The notes: generated by a model not told the origin, from the letters alone. Positions 21,731 through 33,418 are shown, counted from the first letter of the stretch. The stretch: 64,000 nt of DNA from Oopsacas minuta (GCA_024704765.1 JAKMXF010000310.1:434001-498000); one strand, 5' to 3'. Numbers and translations are program-made.

Positions 21731-23009
21731 GTTCAGAACTTAATGTTCGAAATTATTACAAAATAAACTGGAATAAGGTTCTATACGATTTATCGATTGA
21801 CGCGAAGTTAGCAGAGAACTAGCAGCGAGAATTCAGGTACACTTAGACGCGTTATAATTTGTCTTCAAAACAGGTAGAGAGATGCCATTTGGAGCAGGCC
21901 TAGGTAGTTCCTGTTATTTCAATTCCCAATAAAATTTGGAAAAATTGTCATTTGTCAAAGTCGAGCACACTTTACACCCCATAACAATCGCGCTCCATTA
22001 TTCCTGGAGCGGGAGCTGGACTGCGCTTGTGTCATAGTGTTCTTAGACCGTTGAGTTACATCATACAATCCCTTCATGGGTGTTCTAGTTTACTCTAGTT
22101 CTATTACTATATTGGGGAATAACATTCAGTCTCATTTAGTTACTTCTATTATTGTGATTGTGTATTAGTTATCTACTATCTTTACGTTATTATCGACTAC
22201 ATCACACGCTATTTTCTGAGTAAGGAGCGGAGGTTTTTCAGGGCGAGAGCACGCTCCGAAAAATGAGGAGCCCTTAATGCTCTCCTATCTTATAACTGGA
22301 CTTGAATGAATTGATCTCATAATGTGATACTGTGCTCTCTAAACCTACCGAATAAGATGGAACACCTTGCGCTTATTGTGTAAAATTTCGAATCTTTCCT
22401 ATCTAATGCTTCAACTATCATCACTGCTCTATTATCCGACATAAAACAGTTCAATATCTAGTTGATGCAGTAGAGGTGTAGTAGTATATAATTACTCCTC
22501 ATTAATATTACGTACGGTAATTCTTACCTAGGTTATTCTTACAAGTGGCGGATTGCCCAATAGGCAAAGTAGGCACTGGCTAGGGGCCCTGTTGCATGCT
22601 ATCTTCACAAACATGTTATTGTTACACAAACTATGGATATGCAACATCAATGCGACTATTACGTAATGAACTGTCATTATCAATGTTAGTTTCCCATGCA
22701 AATTTACTGCTAGAATATTTATACAACATCATTAAATTGGTGATGATTTTGAGAGATTCATATACAGATATACTACATAATCACACTAAACTGTCTTTAT
22801 CATTTCATATATCAAAGTAACGCAAAATTCTATAATTTTGACCCCCCCCACCCTATGTTACGCTTTTTAACTGTTTATAATACAAAAGGAATGAAGCTCA
22901 CACTTTGTATAGACTTCCCTCACCTTTGTATGAAACGTTTGAAATGAAGGCTACAATATTTACGTAGTATAGCCTGAATGGTGGGACTGGTAGATACGAT
23001 TGAAGGGTG
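21731..23009. other. Intergenic, no gene recognised
   Basis: About 1.3 kb of AT-rich DNA. A run of Cs at about 22,841-22,852 followed by CCTATGTTACGC looks like another transposon terminus but has no identified partner. No conserved coding frame. Confidence 0.4.
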
Positions 23010-23017
23010 GAACCTCG

Positions 23018-23417
23018 CAGTGGCGTAGGGAGGGGGTCCTAGGGGTCCTAGGACCCCCAATCTGTCAGACTGATTATTATTTCATTAGCAATAAAAACAG
23101 AGGAATACCCTTGTTTCAAAAGTACCTCAAAAACATACATAGGTTCTACTTTATAGTATTTGATTACCTTCTGTTAAGTATCATGTTTATTATTCTATCC
23201 TATCTTTTGCACATAATTAGATTACTTAGGAAATGTTACTTAGTATGTTTTGTTTGTTAATGAGTAGAGATTACGGCAATAGAGTTTCCCATACCGCAAA
23301 TCGGTCTTTTGTTAAAGTAATTTTTTAAAATCGCTGTGGCGATGCCCCCCAGACCCCCTTATTGACTCGCTTCGCTCGCTCAGGACCTCCCAATCCAAAA
23401 CCCTGGCTACGCCTATG
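23018..23417. mobile_element. hAT-type MITE, 400 bp, with 8-bp target duplication
   Basis: The left end is CAGTGGCGTAGGGAGGGGG and the right end, reverse-complemented, is CATAGGCGTAGCCAGGG. The element is bracketed by GAACCTCG (23,010-23,017) and GAGCCTCG (23,418-23,425), an 8-bp duplication differing at one base, as expected for hAT elements. The interior has GC-rich subterminal segments and no transposase. Confidence 0.75.
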
Positions 23418-23425
23418 GAGCCTCG

Positions 23426-24041
23426 TGGAATTTGATAAGCGGGCGCCAAATATCTATTGATTAACATTGATCACAAATATTTGATAAGGATCAGGTTTTG
23501 GTTGATAGTTCATTTGTCCTCCAACAACGGATGGAGTATGTTCTATTCCTCGCTACTAAGTGCTAACTGCACTCTCATGCTTTATTACGGGACAATTTTA
23601 TTCAAATAATTACTGCATACCATATTATTGTATTTAATTAATATAATAACACATTTATAATCGTAAACTGTTCGAATCCAAATATTTATCAAATACAATC
23701 ATACTTAGGTGTAATAATATACCAAATTTTCTCGAATAAGCGGCAGGGGCTAGAAATTTGAACATAAGTATATCACCACCCTCTGGAAGAATACTTTTGT
23801 TGAAATTTACTCCATATATTACCGTGCTAGAATTTAGAATAATTCGTTTTCTATAATCTTATAATCTTTTTTCAAAAATTGAAATAAATTTTGACCAAAA
23901 TTCCCACGAAAAGAATAAGCGCCTTGGTGCTTATTCAGGGAAATACGTAATATAAAAATTTACCTATAATCAGAAGCAAAATATCCAATTAGAAATACTC
24001 GGTTTTATTTTAATGATTAGTTCGCATATTATATTAATAAC

Positions 24042-24072
<31 letters not shown>

Positions 24073-25379
24073 CATCAAATAGACAAAGAAACCTTTTATT
24101 TTTTTGAGTGCATATTGTCATAGTAACATAATACGATGTATAAAATACTATTCTCTGCACCTTATTTGGATGAAGTTCCAGAAAGCATATTCGGAAATGT
24201 TGAATCAATTGTTGGTTATTAAATACCCCGCGATCATTTTCCGGCAACGCATCAATAATTACACACGGATAATGAGATTCTTCATAAATAAATATCTTAA
24301 TTACTGCTGGCAATTAATACTTGTAATTAATTGTACCAAAGTGTAATGTTACAAGTGTGAGTAACCTGTTGTAGCTCAAACAGGGGTGGGACGGGACAGC
24401 TGTAGTAAGTAGGAAATCGGCATTTTAGAGTACAATATTACATCCAATACCAAAATAATTAATTATATGAAACAGAAATACCTAACACACTGTGGCTTTA
24501 AATAGCTATCCGTAGGCTTTAGGGTCTTGGGTACATTTAAAGTACATAAATGTATATGTATCTATGGGTTATTGCATATAACTAGTTGATTGACAGCAAA
24601 ATATTTTTGGTATTGCTTCTATTTTTGAGTTATGATGACGTAATCACAATTGGCGAAACATATAAACCAGCGTAAATATATCTAGGCTGGAGTTAGGGGT
24701 ATAATATCTATTATTTACTTATGGGTACTCACTATTTAAAGTAGATTGACCAGATTGAGTATTTTATATGGCTTCTATTATTCTTGTTAAGATGACGTAA
24801 GCAAAATTATAAAAGTCGAATTCCCGAAATATCTGTGTTATTTCAGTTATTTTGATAAGGAGTTTACACTAAAATTATGTACCAAGGGATAAAGTGTTTA
24901 GATTATCACTTTAACTTTCTTTTTGCTGTATATTATTACGGCAATAGCAATTTTATGTATGAAACGAAAAAAATTGACTTGGATGTTTTGCGTGTTCTTA
25001 ATACCAGACGGTTAATTATCCCTTAAATTTAAATAAAACTGTTGTAGCCTTATTGCGATCCAAGTATTTCGTCCTGGCATGGACTCCTCAGTTGCGTCGC
25101 CTTTTCCGCAATACACTTCAGATGGATCAGAGTTACTTAACCTTTTCGCCACTGGGGATATGCCGTTGCGGGTCGCGTTTCCATTATCTGGGCTCGCCAT
25201 GATTGGTATTGCGTTGCCAGAATAGCCTCGGACAGAGGTCCCCACAAGGTTCAATGTACCTTGCCTTTGAGCGCTTTCGAAAACCATTTGTATGGAAGTT
25301 GAGAATGAAGGCAAGTCGCTGCTAAAATATTAAAGAATTAAATAGTATGTCTTGATTGTTAGTCTGGTGAAGCAAATTT
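23426..25379. other. Intergenic; TA microsatellite and a weak minus-strand frame
   Basis: A (TA)n microsatellite lies at about 24,048-24,072. A 100-codon minus-strand frame at 25,012-25,314 has a balanced composition but no recognised motif; it sits just downstream of the RAG1-like relic and might be part of the same ancient element. Nothing else is supported. Confidence 0.35.
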
Positions 25380-27449
25380 GTACATTTCAGCCTGCAGGTG
25401 TGTCCGATTCCTCCACACTCCTTACACTTAAGGACATTGCGAAAACCTATCAGAACTGGATCGTTTTGGCTCAAGAGACAGACAAATATATCTCTGGAAT
25501 TTGTTGTGAATGAAATTTTCCTCGCAAGATGTTTACGATATTTTATCTTAGGATTAATTTATTGCAAACCTCCACTGCTTCTTCGAGAAATTCTTTAATC
25601 CAAATCCTCCATTACAATCTGGAATTAGTTCAGTGGAGTGAGCAAGTATACGATGGAGAGATGGAGTAACATTTGTCCAAGGAAAGTTAGAAAGTATCGA
25701 TTCGTAGGTGTCCTTACAAAGAGAATTCAGTTTGTCTGTATCTACTGTATGATTACAGTTGAAGATACGCAATAGAACTGATAGATTATTATGCAAAGTA
25801 TTAATTGGCTCTCTCATATCTTCTGAAATCAAAGTGGAAACCCAATAAATAAAGTTATTTTTATTGAGAAAACACTGTCTTGCCATATTTTCAGTTGAAG
25901 TTGTTCCTCCATCACTGGATGGTTGATCGATTCTCAGCCCTGATTTCTCGCATAAGAACTCCCGGGTAAATTTCATTGAATCCTTTATCACTCTAGAGGT
26001 TGGCAACCATGTAAAAGTTCCTGAACGCATGTGGTATATAAGAAGCATAAAACAACGAAAGACACAAGTGTAGGTATGTAGTGGAGATGCTGGTATTATG
26101 TCAATCTCAGATATGGGTTCGTGTGTTAAACCACAACGATCTTTCGAGGGAGTAATAAATAATTTTCTGTGTCCACAATAGAGAATATTTCCTTTGCTGA
26201 AGTTATCGTCCTGTTGATAGGAAACCCTGATCGGACAAGTTCTAAATCTGTTAATTCTGCAAAACTTGCAGTACAAAGTTGGCAACTTGCAACACCTGCT
26301 CCACTCAGAATACCAGACATTTTCACATCAAACATTGTACGGAGAATTTTAACTCTAACATTACCATATGGTAGCTCTAATCCGTCCTTTTCAATGGTAG
26401 TCACTTCAGGATTGATCATAAGATCCATTAAGAATATAGTATTCTATTCGTTTTCCTTTTGAGTTACTAATGCTATTGGTCTGACACAAAATGGTGAATT
26501 AGGAATTTGGTTTGGCCAAAGTGTATTTCCATCAGAATCAATAATTGATTGCATCTTGAAGGCAAAGAGAAGGAAATTTCTGTATTGAATTGTGAGTTCC
26601 CATCGAACTGGTTGTAAATTTTATGACAACCGGAACCATCCAATCCATCTGCAATGGTAAGCTCTAACGGAAATTTTGGACCATCGGGACATAAGGTAGA
26701 TTCAAGTAATCGTAAAGTTGTTTGTTGTAAGATAGATTTATATGAGATACCAATTCCTATTTTAACTTGATCATAGTTCCGAATTTCAATGATCTCAGAT
26801 GATGCTATCATGGTGGCACGATAATCAGCTACTTTGTTTTATGGGGGGTGAATATAATATTCTCTGGTTTACATAATTTCCTCATGTTAGTGTACTTGCC
26901 TTTACCAATCTCAAGAAAACCTAACAAGAACACAGATTTGTCAATCGGCAATCGCTTGACACTACAAGCAAATATCCCATTGGAAAGAAGGTCTTAACAT
27001 GAATTAGCTGTTCGTTGGTCGTTAGCTTCATTAGAGATTAGTTGTAGAGCATAGGTAGCTATTGTTTTAGTATGAACATTTCATTTTCTGCAATAGTAGC
27101 GATTAAATTCAAATGTGGTTTTAATCTACATCTGAGAGCCTTCAGTGCCAATTCAGGCAGAGCTTTTCTAGATTCCTTTGCAAGGTCAACTGCAAAACGA
27201 TTCGCTCTTCTCCAATAATACGTTTCTTTGTGGGACTGGGGGTTGAGTAGAATAAAACAGGAGTGGTTGCCATGTAGATAGATCGTTACACTTACTGAAA
27301 GCATCACGTTCAGACTTCAATTCACTGAATCTTCTCCGAATTGAGGAGAATTCGCCATCTGAAAGATCATATATCTGGATGAAGGAATCGACTGCAGTTC
27401 TGATTGATGGTTGAGAAAGAAGAAAATCAAATGCTTCCTGGTTATTCAT
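25380..27449 (-). pseudogene. RAG1-like (ProtoRAG/Transib family) transposase relic
   Basis: Read on the minus strand across several frames, the segment follows the RAG1-core order. An N-terminal part (27,449-27,060) ends LKPHLNLIATIAENEM. Then comes LTIADGLDGSGCHKIYNQ (about 26,660-26,610), matching the region of the first catalytic Asp. PNSPFCVRPIALV follows at about 26,500, then ELPYGNVRVKILRTMFD and SGAGVASCQLCTAS (about 26,380-26,270), matching the second catalytic-Asp region. LTHEPISEIDIIPASPLH and LHRILAHSTELIPD (about 25,650) lead to a Glu-Glu segment near the third acidic residue and YRKHLARKISF, ending in a CxxC...GHTC zinc motif (about 25,400). At least four frameshifts or stops break it. 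In CQLCTAS the residue aligned with RAG1 Asp708 appears to be Thr. No RAG2-like gene or flanking heptamer repeat was found. Confidence 0.78.
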
Positions 27450-28362
27450 TTAGAATTTAAAATATTTGCTAGAAATTTAGTAAATAGAAGTAGTATAATA
27501 TGAATTGCTTAAATTCGGAAATTCTTAAAAATTAATGTGTCGCTCTATTAAAAATGCTTGGTGTTCATTTGCGGGAGGCTGGATTTAGTTCTAAATTATA
27601 GATAATATTATGACATCACCCTAAAACTTGATATTACCTGGCCACGACTGACTACAGTGAGTTTTGAGGGGTAATTAGATCAAGGTATAATGTGTCCGGA
27701 CACATTATGTGATGTCAAAATTAACTGAACCATGAAAATATATTCAAAGTGAAATACTTAGCTCTTATCGTAATTGAGAAGAGTATGTTCTGAACTAATA
27801 ATAGGTTAAAACTTAGAGTTGTCATTCTAATGAGTATTTTTGGATAGAGGATTATATGCCGATGTATAAACATAAAATAGAGATGAATAATGAATTCAAT
27901 TATAGCCATCCACTAAGCATGACATTTGATTACAAAGTAATAGGAATTTTATAAAGAAAATTATGATTCCCAAGTTTCAGACTAGGCTGAATTTTATGGT
28001 AGCATTTTCGAAAGCTTATGGGATGATGAAAAATTCGCCCTAAAGCCTATGGTGAAGCCACTGTGCATACACCCAAAAGTGTACCTCTTATGATCATGAT
28101 CTGTGTCCTTTTAGTTATATGGAAGTTGGACGTATTGTGTTCCGCGCCAATTAGGAATTTGCACTAAGTAGGTATATTCCTACTTCAATAACATGCCGCA
28201 GATTTTAATTAATCCATTGTTATACTTTAAGGTTGGCAAGTCTCGTTGGATCATGTATTAGCCTCAAAACATGTCCGAAAGGCACGAAGTCCCGCTAAAA
28301 TCGGGATAATTGAGAAGACAAGTATACCAACGTTACGTTACTGATTGCGCTATCTAATCTAG
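27450..28362. other. Intergenic region before the gene-dense block
   Basis: About 0.9 kb with no coding evidence. It contains a short palindrome, GTGTCCGGACAC, at about 27,692. Confidence 0.4.
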
Positions 28363-28375
28363 ATATACGTATATT

Positions 28376-30271
28376 ATGGCTACACTATCAGACGTATTGA
28401 AAGAAATATCTGTAGATACTCCAGCTGATAAGAAGAATAAAGAGAGAATAACAGCTGCTACAGAAGAGAGGGAGAAGAGCAAAAGAGTTAAGCTAAGTGA
28501 ATGTACGTTCTCTCGTGTAGTAGTGTACCAGGATCAAGCAGAAGTGAGAAGAGACTTGTCTTGCTGTCTGGCTGAGGGAGAGAACACAGTAACGATTGTG
28601 GGGTTCCCTGAAGTGATAGACCCTGATTCTGTCCGTGTTGAGCTGAAGGGAGGGAAGCAGAAGACAGATGTGACAGAGGGTGTGGTACAGATTACTGATG
28701 TAGTATACAATTCTCAGTATCGTGTGGAGTTTGAAGAAGAAATGACTGAGACAGGAGGAGGAGAGATTGATAAGGTGAGCTTGTCAGTATCAATGTCAGA
28801 AAGTGATCAGCTGAAGCGTGAGAAGGTAATGATAGAGAGGAAGATAAGTGTGTTGAAGAGACTGCTGAATTTGCTGAGTAAAATGAATGCAGTGCTGCTG
28901 GATGAAAAGGTACGATCATCTGAGGAAGCAATGACTCGAGTGAAGCAAGCCAGTACTAGAGATCATCTGTCGTGTGTTGTAGAGTTTGTGGAGTACAGCT
29001 GTTCACGACGAGATGAGTTGGATAAGAGAGTGAGCTCATTGAGAGAGCAGCTGAATAGTGTAGTTACGAAGCTAGAGACAATTGCACTGAATGAAGCGAG
29101 GAGTGGTGGTCGTGTGGGAGAGGGTGATAGGGAGAAGGGAGTAGGACATGAATACGTACGAGCTGTAGAAATAGTGTTTGAATCAGATCGTGAGAGGAGT
29201 GTTGAGGTGTTAGTGAGTTATATGGTGACTAATGCCAGCTGGAGTTCTCTTTACCATCTACGTGTGTCTACTGAGGATAGTAGTGTACAGGTACAATACT
29301 TCGGACAGGTGAAGCAGTGGACAGGAGAGGACTGGTCCAATACATACCTATCTCTATCTACTGCTACTCCCAGCAAAGGTGGTAATCCTCCAGAACTGCA
29401 GCCACATCATATTTCACGTTACTATCCACAAACTATGCAATATTACTCGGGGAAACAGAAACGTTTTTCTTCATTGTTAAATGCTTATGATCCTACGATA
29501 GAAGATGAAAGCTTAGCCGAATTACAAATGCTGTCAGGTGGACAGGAACGTTTCAGAACTATTACTTCTGCAATGCCTCGACCGATGCAAGCTGTAGAAG
29601 TAAGTACAAGTCAGGTCCAGACAGGAATGTTCATTCAGACATTCAATGTACAAAGACCAGCTAGCATTCCTTCTGACAGTACAGAGCATAAAGTGTCTGT
29701 AACTGTAATAAATCTGGAATCTACTTTCGAGAATGTATGTTTACCAGAAATGAACACAAACGTGTATTTGCTAGCAAAGGCTACCAACACGAGTGAGTAT
29801 CCTCTGATTAGTGGTCCTACTTCTGTATTCATGGACAATAACTTTATCTGTAAGTCTAAGCTGGATAGTGTGTCACCTGGCGAGGAGATCAGCTGTTCTC
29901 TGGGAATAGACCCGCTTGTGAGAGTGAGCTACAAGACTGGAGACAGTTTCCAGTCTCATCAGTCGGGTTGGATATCAAAGGGAACACTTAGTGAAGAGTA
30001 TAACAAGGTGACGAGTGTTAAGAACACGAAGAAGAAACCAGTCTCTGTCAAGATTGTAGAGAGTGTACCTGTTAGTCAGGATGACCGTGTCAAGGTGCAT
30101 CTGATAGAACCTGTGTGTGATAAAGTGGGAGTGAAGGTGGGTGTGTCAGGAGGGAGTGTGATAATGAATGAGAAGAATCATCTAGAGTGGCACATGCAGG
30201 TTGAACCCACTAGTCAGCGTAAATTCCTACTCAGTTATGTAGTAGAGTATCCTGTTCCTAAGTATTATTAG
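28376..30271 (+). CDS. DUF4139 domain-containing protein
   Basis: The single exon encodes 631 residues with the two-domain layout of the DUF4140/DUF4139 (mucoidy inhibitor A-like, F37C4.5-like) family. Residues about 40-140 form the N-terminal domain (VVVYQDQAEVRRDL, VGFPEVIDPDSVRVEL). A charged coiled-coil segment spans about 150-250. The C-terminal DUF4139 beta-rich domain includes VSYMVTNASWSSLYHLRV, WTGEDWSNTYLSLSTATP and the ending FLLSYVVEYPVPKYY. Length is typical. Molecular function is not established for the family. A linker at residues 389-399 reads GQERFRTITSA, identical in sequence to the Rab switch II signature. An acceptor-like TAG is 13 nt before the ATG. Confidence 0.9.
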   Translation: MATLSDVLKEISVDTPADKKNKERITAATEEREKSKRVKLSECTFSRVVVYQDQAEVRRDLSCCLAEGENTVTIVGFPEVIDPDSVRVELKGGKQKTDVTEGVVQITDVVYNSQYRVEFEEEMTETGGGEIDKVSLSVSMSESDQLKREKVMIERKISVLKRLLNLLSKMNAVLLDEKVRSSEEAMTRVKQASTRDHLSCVVEFVEYSCSRRDELDKRVSSLREQLNSVVTKLETIALNEARSGGRVGEGDREKGVGHEYVRAVEIVFESDRERSVEVLVSYMVTNASWSSLYHLRVSTEDSSVQVQYFGQVKQWTGEDWSNTYLSLSTATPSKGGNPPELQPHHISRYYPQTMQYYSGKQKRFSSLLNAYDPTIEDESLAELQMLSGGQERFRTITSAMPRPMQAVEVSTSQVQTGMFIQTFNVQRPASIPSDSTEHKVSVTVINLESTFENVCLPEMNTNVYLLAKATNTSEYPLISGPTSVFMDNNFICKSKLDSVSPGEEISCSLGIDPLVRVSYKTGDSFQSHQSGWISKGTLSEEYNKVTSVKNTKKKPVSVKIVESVPVSQDDRVKVHLIEPVCDKVGVKVGVSGGSVIMNEKNHLEWHMQVEPTSQRKFLLSYVVEYPVPKYY

Positions 30272-30656
30272 TTATATATTTTCGATAATTCACAGTTCCG
30301 GGTTTATACCATTTCTTAGCTTGGTTCTCAAGACGTTTTCAACTGTGTGTATGTGATTACTCTCAACTGATTTATTTATTCTGCCATTCTATCTTGATTT
30401 ATTATATTTTATCTTCTCTATCTAGTAGGCGTAGGTATATTTACCTTTTTGGTTCTCGAATTGTTTTGGGTTATTTTGCATTTTTGAGCAATCTCCTGAG
30501 ACTGCAGACGTATCGATAATTCCTTGTCATTATTACATCTATACAATATTATAGGTGTTTGATGTATACTACATTCACATATGTGGACACGTAACGTATA
30601 CCGAATTGTCCATACACAAATACGTATATATACTTTATATATTATTCTAGTTGTAA
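30272..30656. other. Intergenic gap DUF4139-EOGT
   Basis: 385 bp, AT-rich. It ends in TTATATATTATTCTAG, 6 nt before the next ATG, which looks like a splice acceptor. No gene seen. Confidence 0.4.
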
Positions 30657-32126
30657 ATGAAACTCTACCAATTAGCACTAATTACAGTTATTTCACATTT
30701 TGGAATTGTTTCATTCGCTAATAGCAGTTGTATAGGTGATGATACGGGATTTTGTGAATTAGGCCTATCTGTCTTTCAACCATGGTGTTGGGGTTATGAA
30801 GCTAACTGTTCATTTGATGAACAGCTGTTCAATAGACCATTATGTGAAGGGTCACCAAAGCCATGGGTGAACACGATGGAGGAAAAAATAGAAAAGTTCT
30901 GGAGACAGGCTGACTTCGGTTATATTCAAGATTTCCTTTCCACAATAAGCGACTTCTGTGTGCCCAGAAAATCCCATCAAGGTCATCTCAAGTGCAGTAC
31001 TAACATGCGATACTGTCACTCAAGGAATCTCGTATTAGACTTCAAAGAATACAACTTTGATACCAGAGATAGGTTCCTAGAAGATATAGCAGAGCGTGTT
31101 GTTATAGGAGGGGATTGTATTGTGGAATCAGATAAGATAGATATGAATGGCCAGCAAGGGGGAGCTCTACAGTCATGGCATAGAGAACTTAGAAAGTTCA
31201 AGACTATGTCAATGGGACATAATTGTGACGTCACTATAGAACGTCCTGTTGTCTTTATGAAGCTAGACGCTGGTGTCAACATGTATCATCATTTCTGCGA
31301 CTTTGTTAATCTCTACGCATCTCAGCATCTAAACCGTTCCTTCTCTAGAGATGTAGAATTAATACGTTGGGACACTGGTACATTATATTATCAAGATTTA
31401 TTCAAATCTGTCTGGAAAGTATTCACAAGTCATGCAATCAGGTCTTTGTCAGAGTTTTCTGGTAAGATTGTGTGTTTTAAAGAAGCTATGTTCTCTCTAC
31501 CGCCCCGTATGTACTACGGTCTATTCTATAACATGCCGCTAGTACCTCAATGCTATGGTAGTGGTCTCATGAAGGCATTCTCTAGACATACCCTCTCACG
31601 TCTAAACATCAAACATAGACCATTAGACAAACAGGTACAAGTTACGCTGGTACCTAGAAATACTAAATTCAGGAACATACTGAACCAGGAGGAATTGATT
31701 TCTGCACTAAACACTGTAGGAGCTATCAACTTAACTGTAATAGAATATAATCCTAGGCATATGTCATTCATACAACAGTTAGACCAGACGTATAACAGTG
31801 ATGTGTTTATTACCATGCATGGAGCAGGACTCACACACCTGCTGTTCCTACCTGACTGGGGCTCAGTTATTGAACTATACAATTGTGATGATGCTGCCTG
31901 TTATCGTGACCTAGCTGCTATCAGAGGAGTTAAGTACTTTACATGGGAGGAATCAGAAGCTTTGTTTCCACAAGATGAGGGACATCATCCTAGCCTAGGT
32001 GCTCACAAGAAGTTTACCAATTATTCCTTTAAGCTCGAAGCGTTTCTAAAGTTAGTGCTAAAGGCAGTAGACTACATCATACAGCATAAACCTACAGTAT
32101 CTCATCACATTCATACTGAGTTGTGA
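30657..32126 (+). CDS. EOGT: EGF domain-specific O-linked GlcNAc transferase
   Basis: The single exon encodes 489 residues. An N-terminal signal peptide (about 1-22, LALITVISHFGIVSF) is followed by a Cys-rich segment CIGDDTGFCELGLSVFQPWC characteristic of EOGT. The GT61/DUF563 core shows PVVFMKLDAGVNMYHHFCDF in the middle and ITMHGAGLTHLLFLPDWGSV near the C-terminus. The last residues, HTEL, form a KDEL-like ER-retention signal. EOGT transfers GlcNAc from UDP-GlcNAc to Ser/Thr of folded EGF repeats (for example Notch) in the ER lumen. Length is close to the vertebrate protein. The start is the first ATG, just after an acceptor-like TTCTAG. Confidence 0.93.
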   Translation: MKLYQLALITVISHFGIVSFANSSCIGDDTGFCELGLSVFQPWCWGYEANCSFDEQLFNRPLCEGSPKPWVNTMEEKIEKFWRQADFGYIQDFLSTISDFCVPRKSHQGHLKCSTNMRYCHSRNLVLDFKEYNFDTRDRFLEDIAERVVIGGDCIVESDKIDMNGQQGGALQSWHRELRKFKTMSMGHNCDVTIERPVVFMKLDAGVNMYHHFCDFVNLYASQHLNRSFSRDVELIRWDTGTLYYQDLFKSVWKVFTSHAIRSLSEFSGKIVCFKEAMFSLPPRMYYGLFYNMPLVPQCYGSGLMKAFSRHTLSRLNIKHRPLDKQVQVTLVPRNTKFRNILNQEELISALNTVGAINLTVIEYNPRHMSFIQQLDQTYNSDVFITMHGAGLTHLLFLPDWGSVIELYNCDDAACYRDLAAIRGVKYFTWEESEALFPQDEGHHPSLGAHKKFTNYSFKLEAFLKLVLKAVDYIIQHKPTVSHHIHTEL

Positions 32127-32572
32127 GTTTAGTTCTTTTGCATTTAAATTTGTTATTTTTATTTCAGAGGCTTTAGTTCACTACTAATTAGCATTTATGA
32201 GTTTTTACATTTATCATAGTCATACTATCATTATACAGTAAATGCTGGTTAGAATAACAATTGGGAGTAGCAGCAAATTATTATATATAAACCCACAATA
32301 CTCGATGCAACTGCAGGCTTGGGGCTGATTATGATCGCTCGTGTACTCATTAGTAATCAACCCAAGGTATGCATGTAAAAAGACCACATAAACGGTACAC
32401 TAATGTTGCATGCAAATTCTAACAAATATAATTACATGGAAATTTAACATACACGATGCACAGTTGCAAAGTGTATATTGAGCTTTAGTTGTTGTTATAT
32501 ATAACCAGTATTCATTAGATTGCATCTCTTGATATCTAAACTGATACAAGTACTTGCCTTGATATTATAAGT
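32127..32572. other. Intergenic gap EOGT-FKBPL
   Basis: 446 bp of AT-rich sequence, without a visible gene or repeat. Confidence 0.4.
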
Positions 32573-33418
32573 ATGTCCACCCAATCTATCTTTCTCTCTG
32601 ATACCCCACAGATCATAAGACCAGGTACAGGTGGGAGTGTGAGGAACTTCTTATCACAAGTTGAGTTGAGGATCCTTACTATTCCTCACCCTCACCCTCA
32701 CCTATATATAACCCCAGATACAATCTGTACTCAAATAGAGAGTACACGGACTATCAGCATTACTATTGGGAGACATGAGTCAGAGATACCATACTGTTTG
32801 TATGATGTTATACTAAATATGCGAGCAGGTGAGGTATTACTGTTACCTCTGTCATTCAGTGGTAAGTTGGGGTGTAAACACCTGGAAACTAGGTCACTCA
32901 CTCACTCACATACAGCTGTACAGATAGTTTCTTTTAAACGTTATGAAAGTTTACATACATTGTCTGCTGGTGAATTACTTGACGAAGCAGAGAGACAGAA
33001 ATTATCTGGTAATGATTTATTCAAGATGGAGTCACGAGGTTATGCAACATATCATTACTCAATGGCTGTTAAGCTATGTATTTTAGCTAATAGTCATGAA
33101 GATTCTGCAATACTATTAAAGAAAATATGTATTTCAAATCTATCTGCTTGTTGGTTACATTTTGGTAATTTTGAAAGAACAGTTGAAACTACTCAGAAGG
33201 TTTTAGAAATAGAACCAACTAATGAGAAAGCTCTCTACCGACAGGCTGTAGCATTAAAACAGTTAAATGAATTTGATAGAGCTTTGGTTAATATTAAGAA
33301 AATACTATCATTCAATTCTAATAATAGGGAAGCTATTCAAGAAATGACTTTAATTCGTAACAGACAGAAGGAATGTTTGAAGAAAGAACGTGAAAAGTAC
33401 TCTAAACTATTTTCATGA
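32573..33418 (+). CDS. FKBPL: FKBP-like protein with C-terminal TPR repeats
   Basis: The single exon encodes 281 residues. Residues about 1-130 resemble a degenerate FKBP domain lacking an obvious catalytic set. Residues about 138-270 form three TPR motifs: LDEAERQKLSGNDLFK, ISNLSACWLHFGNFERTVET and NEKALYRQAVALKQLNEFDR, followed by a basic helix. This order is that of FKBPL (WISp39), an Hsp90 co-chaperone. Assignment to FKBPL rather than another TPR-immunophilin rests on the short length and the degenerate isomerase domain. AAG, not TAG, precedes the ATG. Confidence 0.75.
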   Translation: MSTQSIFLSDTPQIIRPGTGGSVRNFLSQVELRILTIPHPHPHLYITPDTICTQIESTRTISITIGRHESEIPYCLYDVILNMRAGEVLLLPLSFSGKLGCKHLETRSLTHSHTAVQIVSFKRYESLHTLSAGELLDEAERQKLSGNDLFKMESRGYATYHYSMAVKLCILANSHEDSAILLKKICISNLSACWLHFGNFERTVETTQKVLEIEPTNEKALYRQAVALKQLNEFDRALVNIKKILSFNSNNREAIQEMTLIRNRQKECLKKEREKYSKLFS

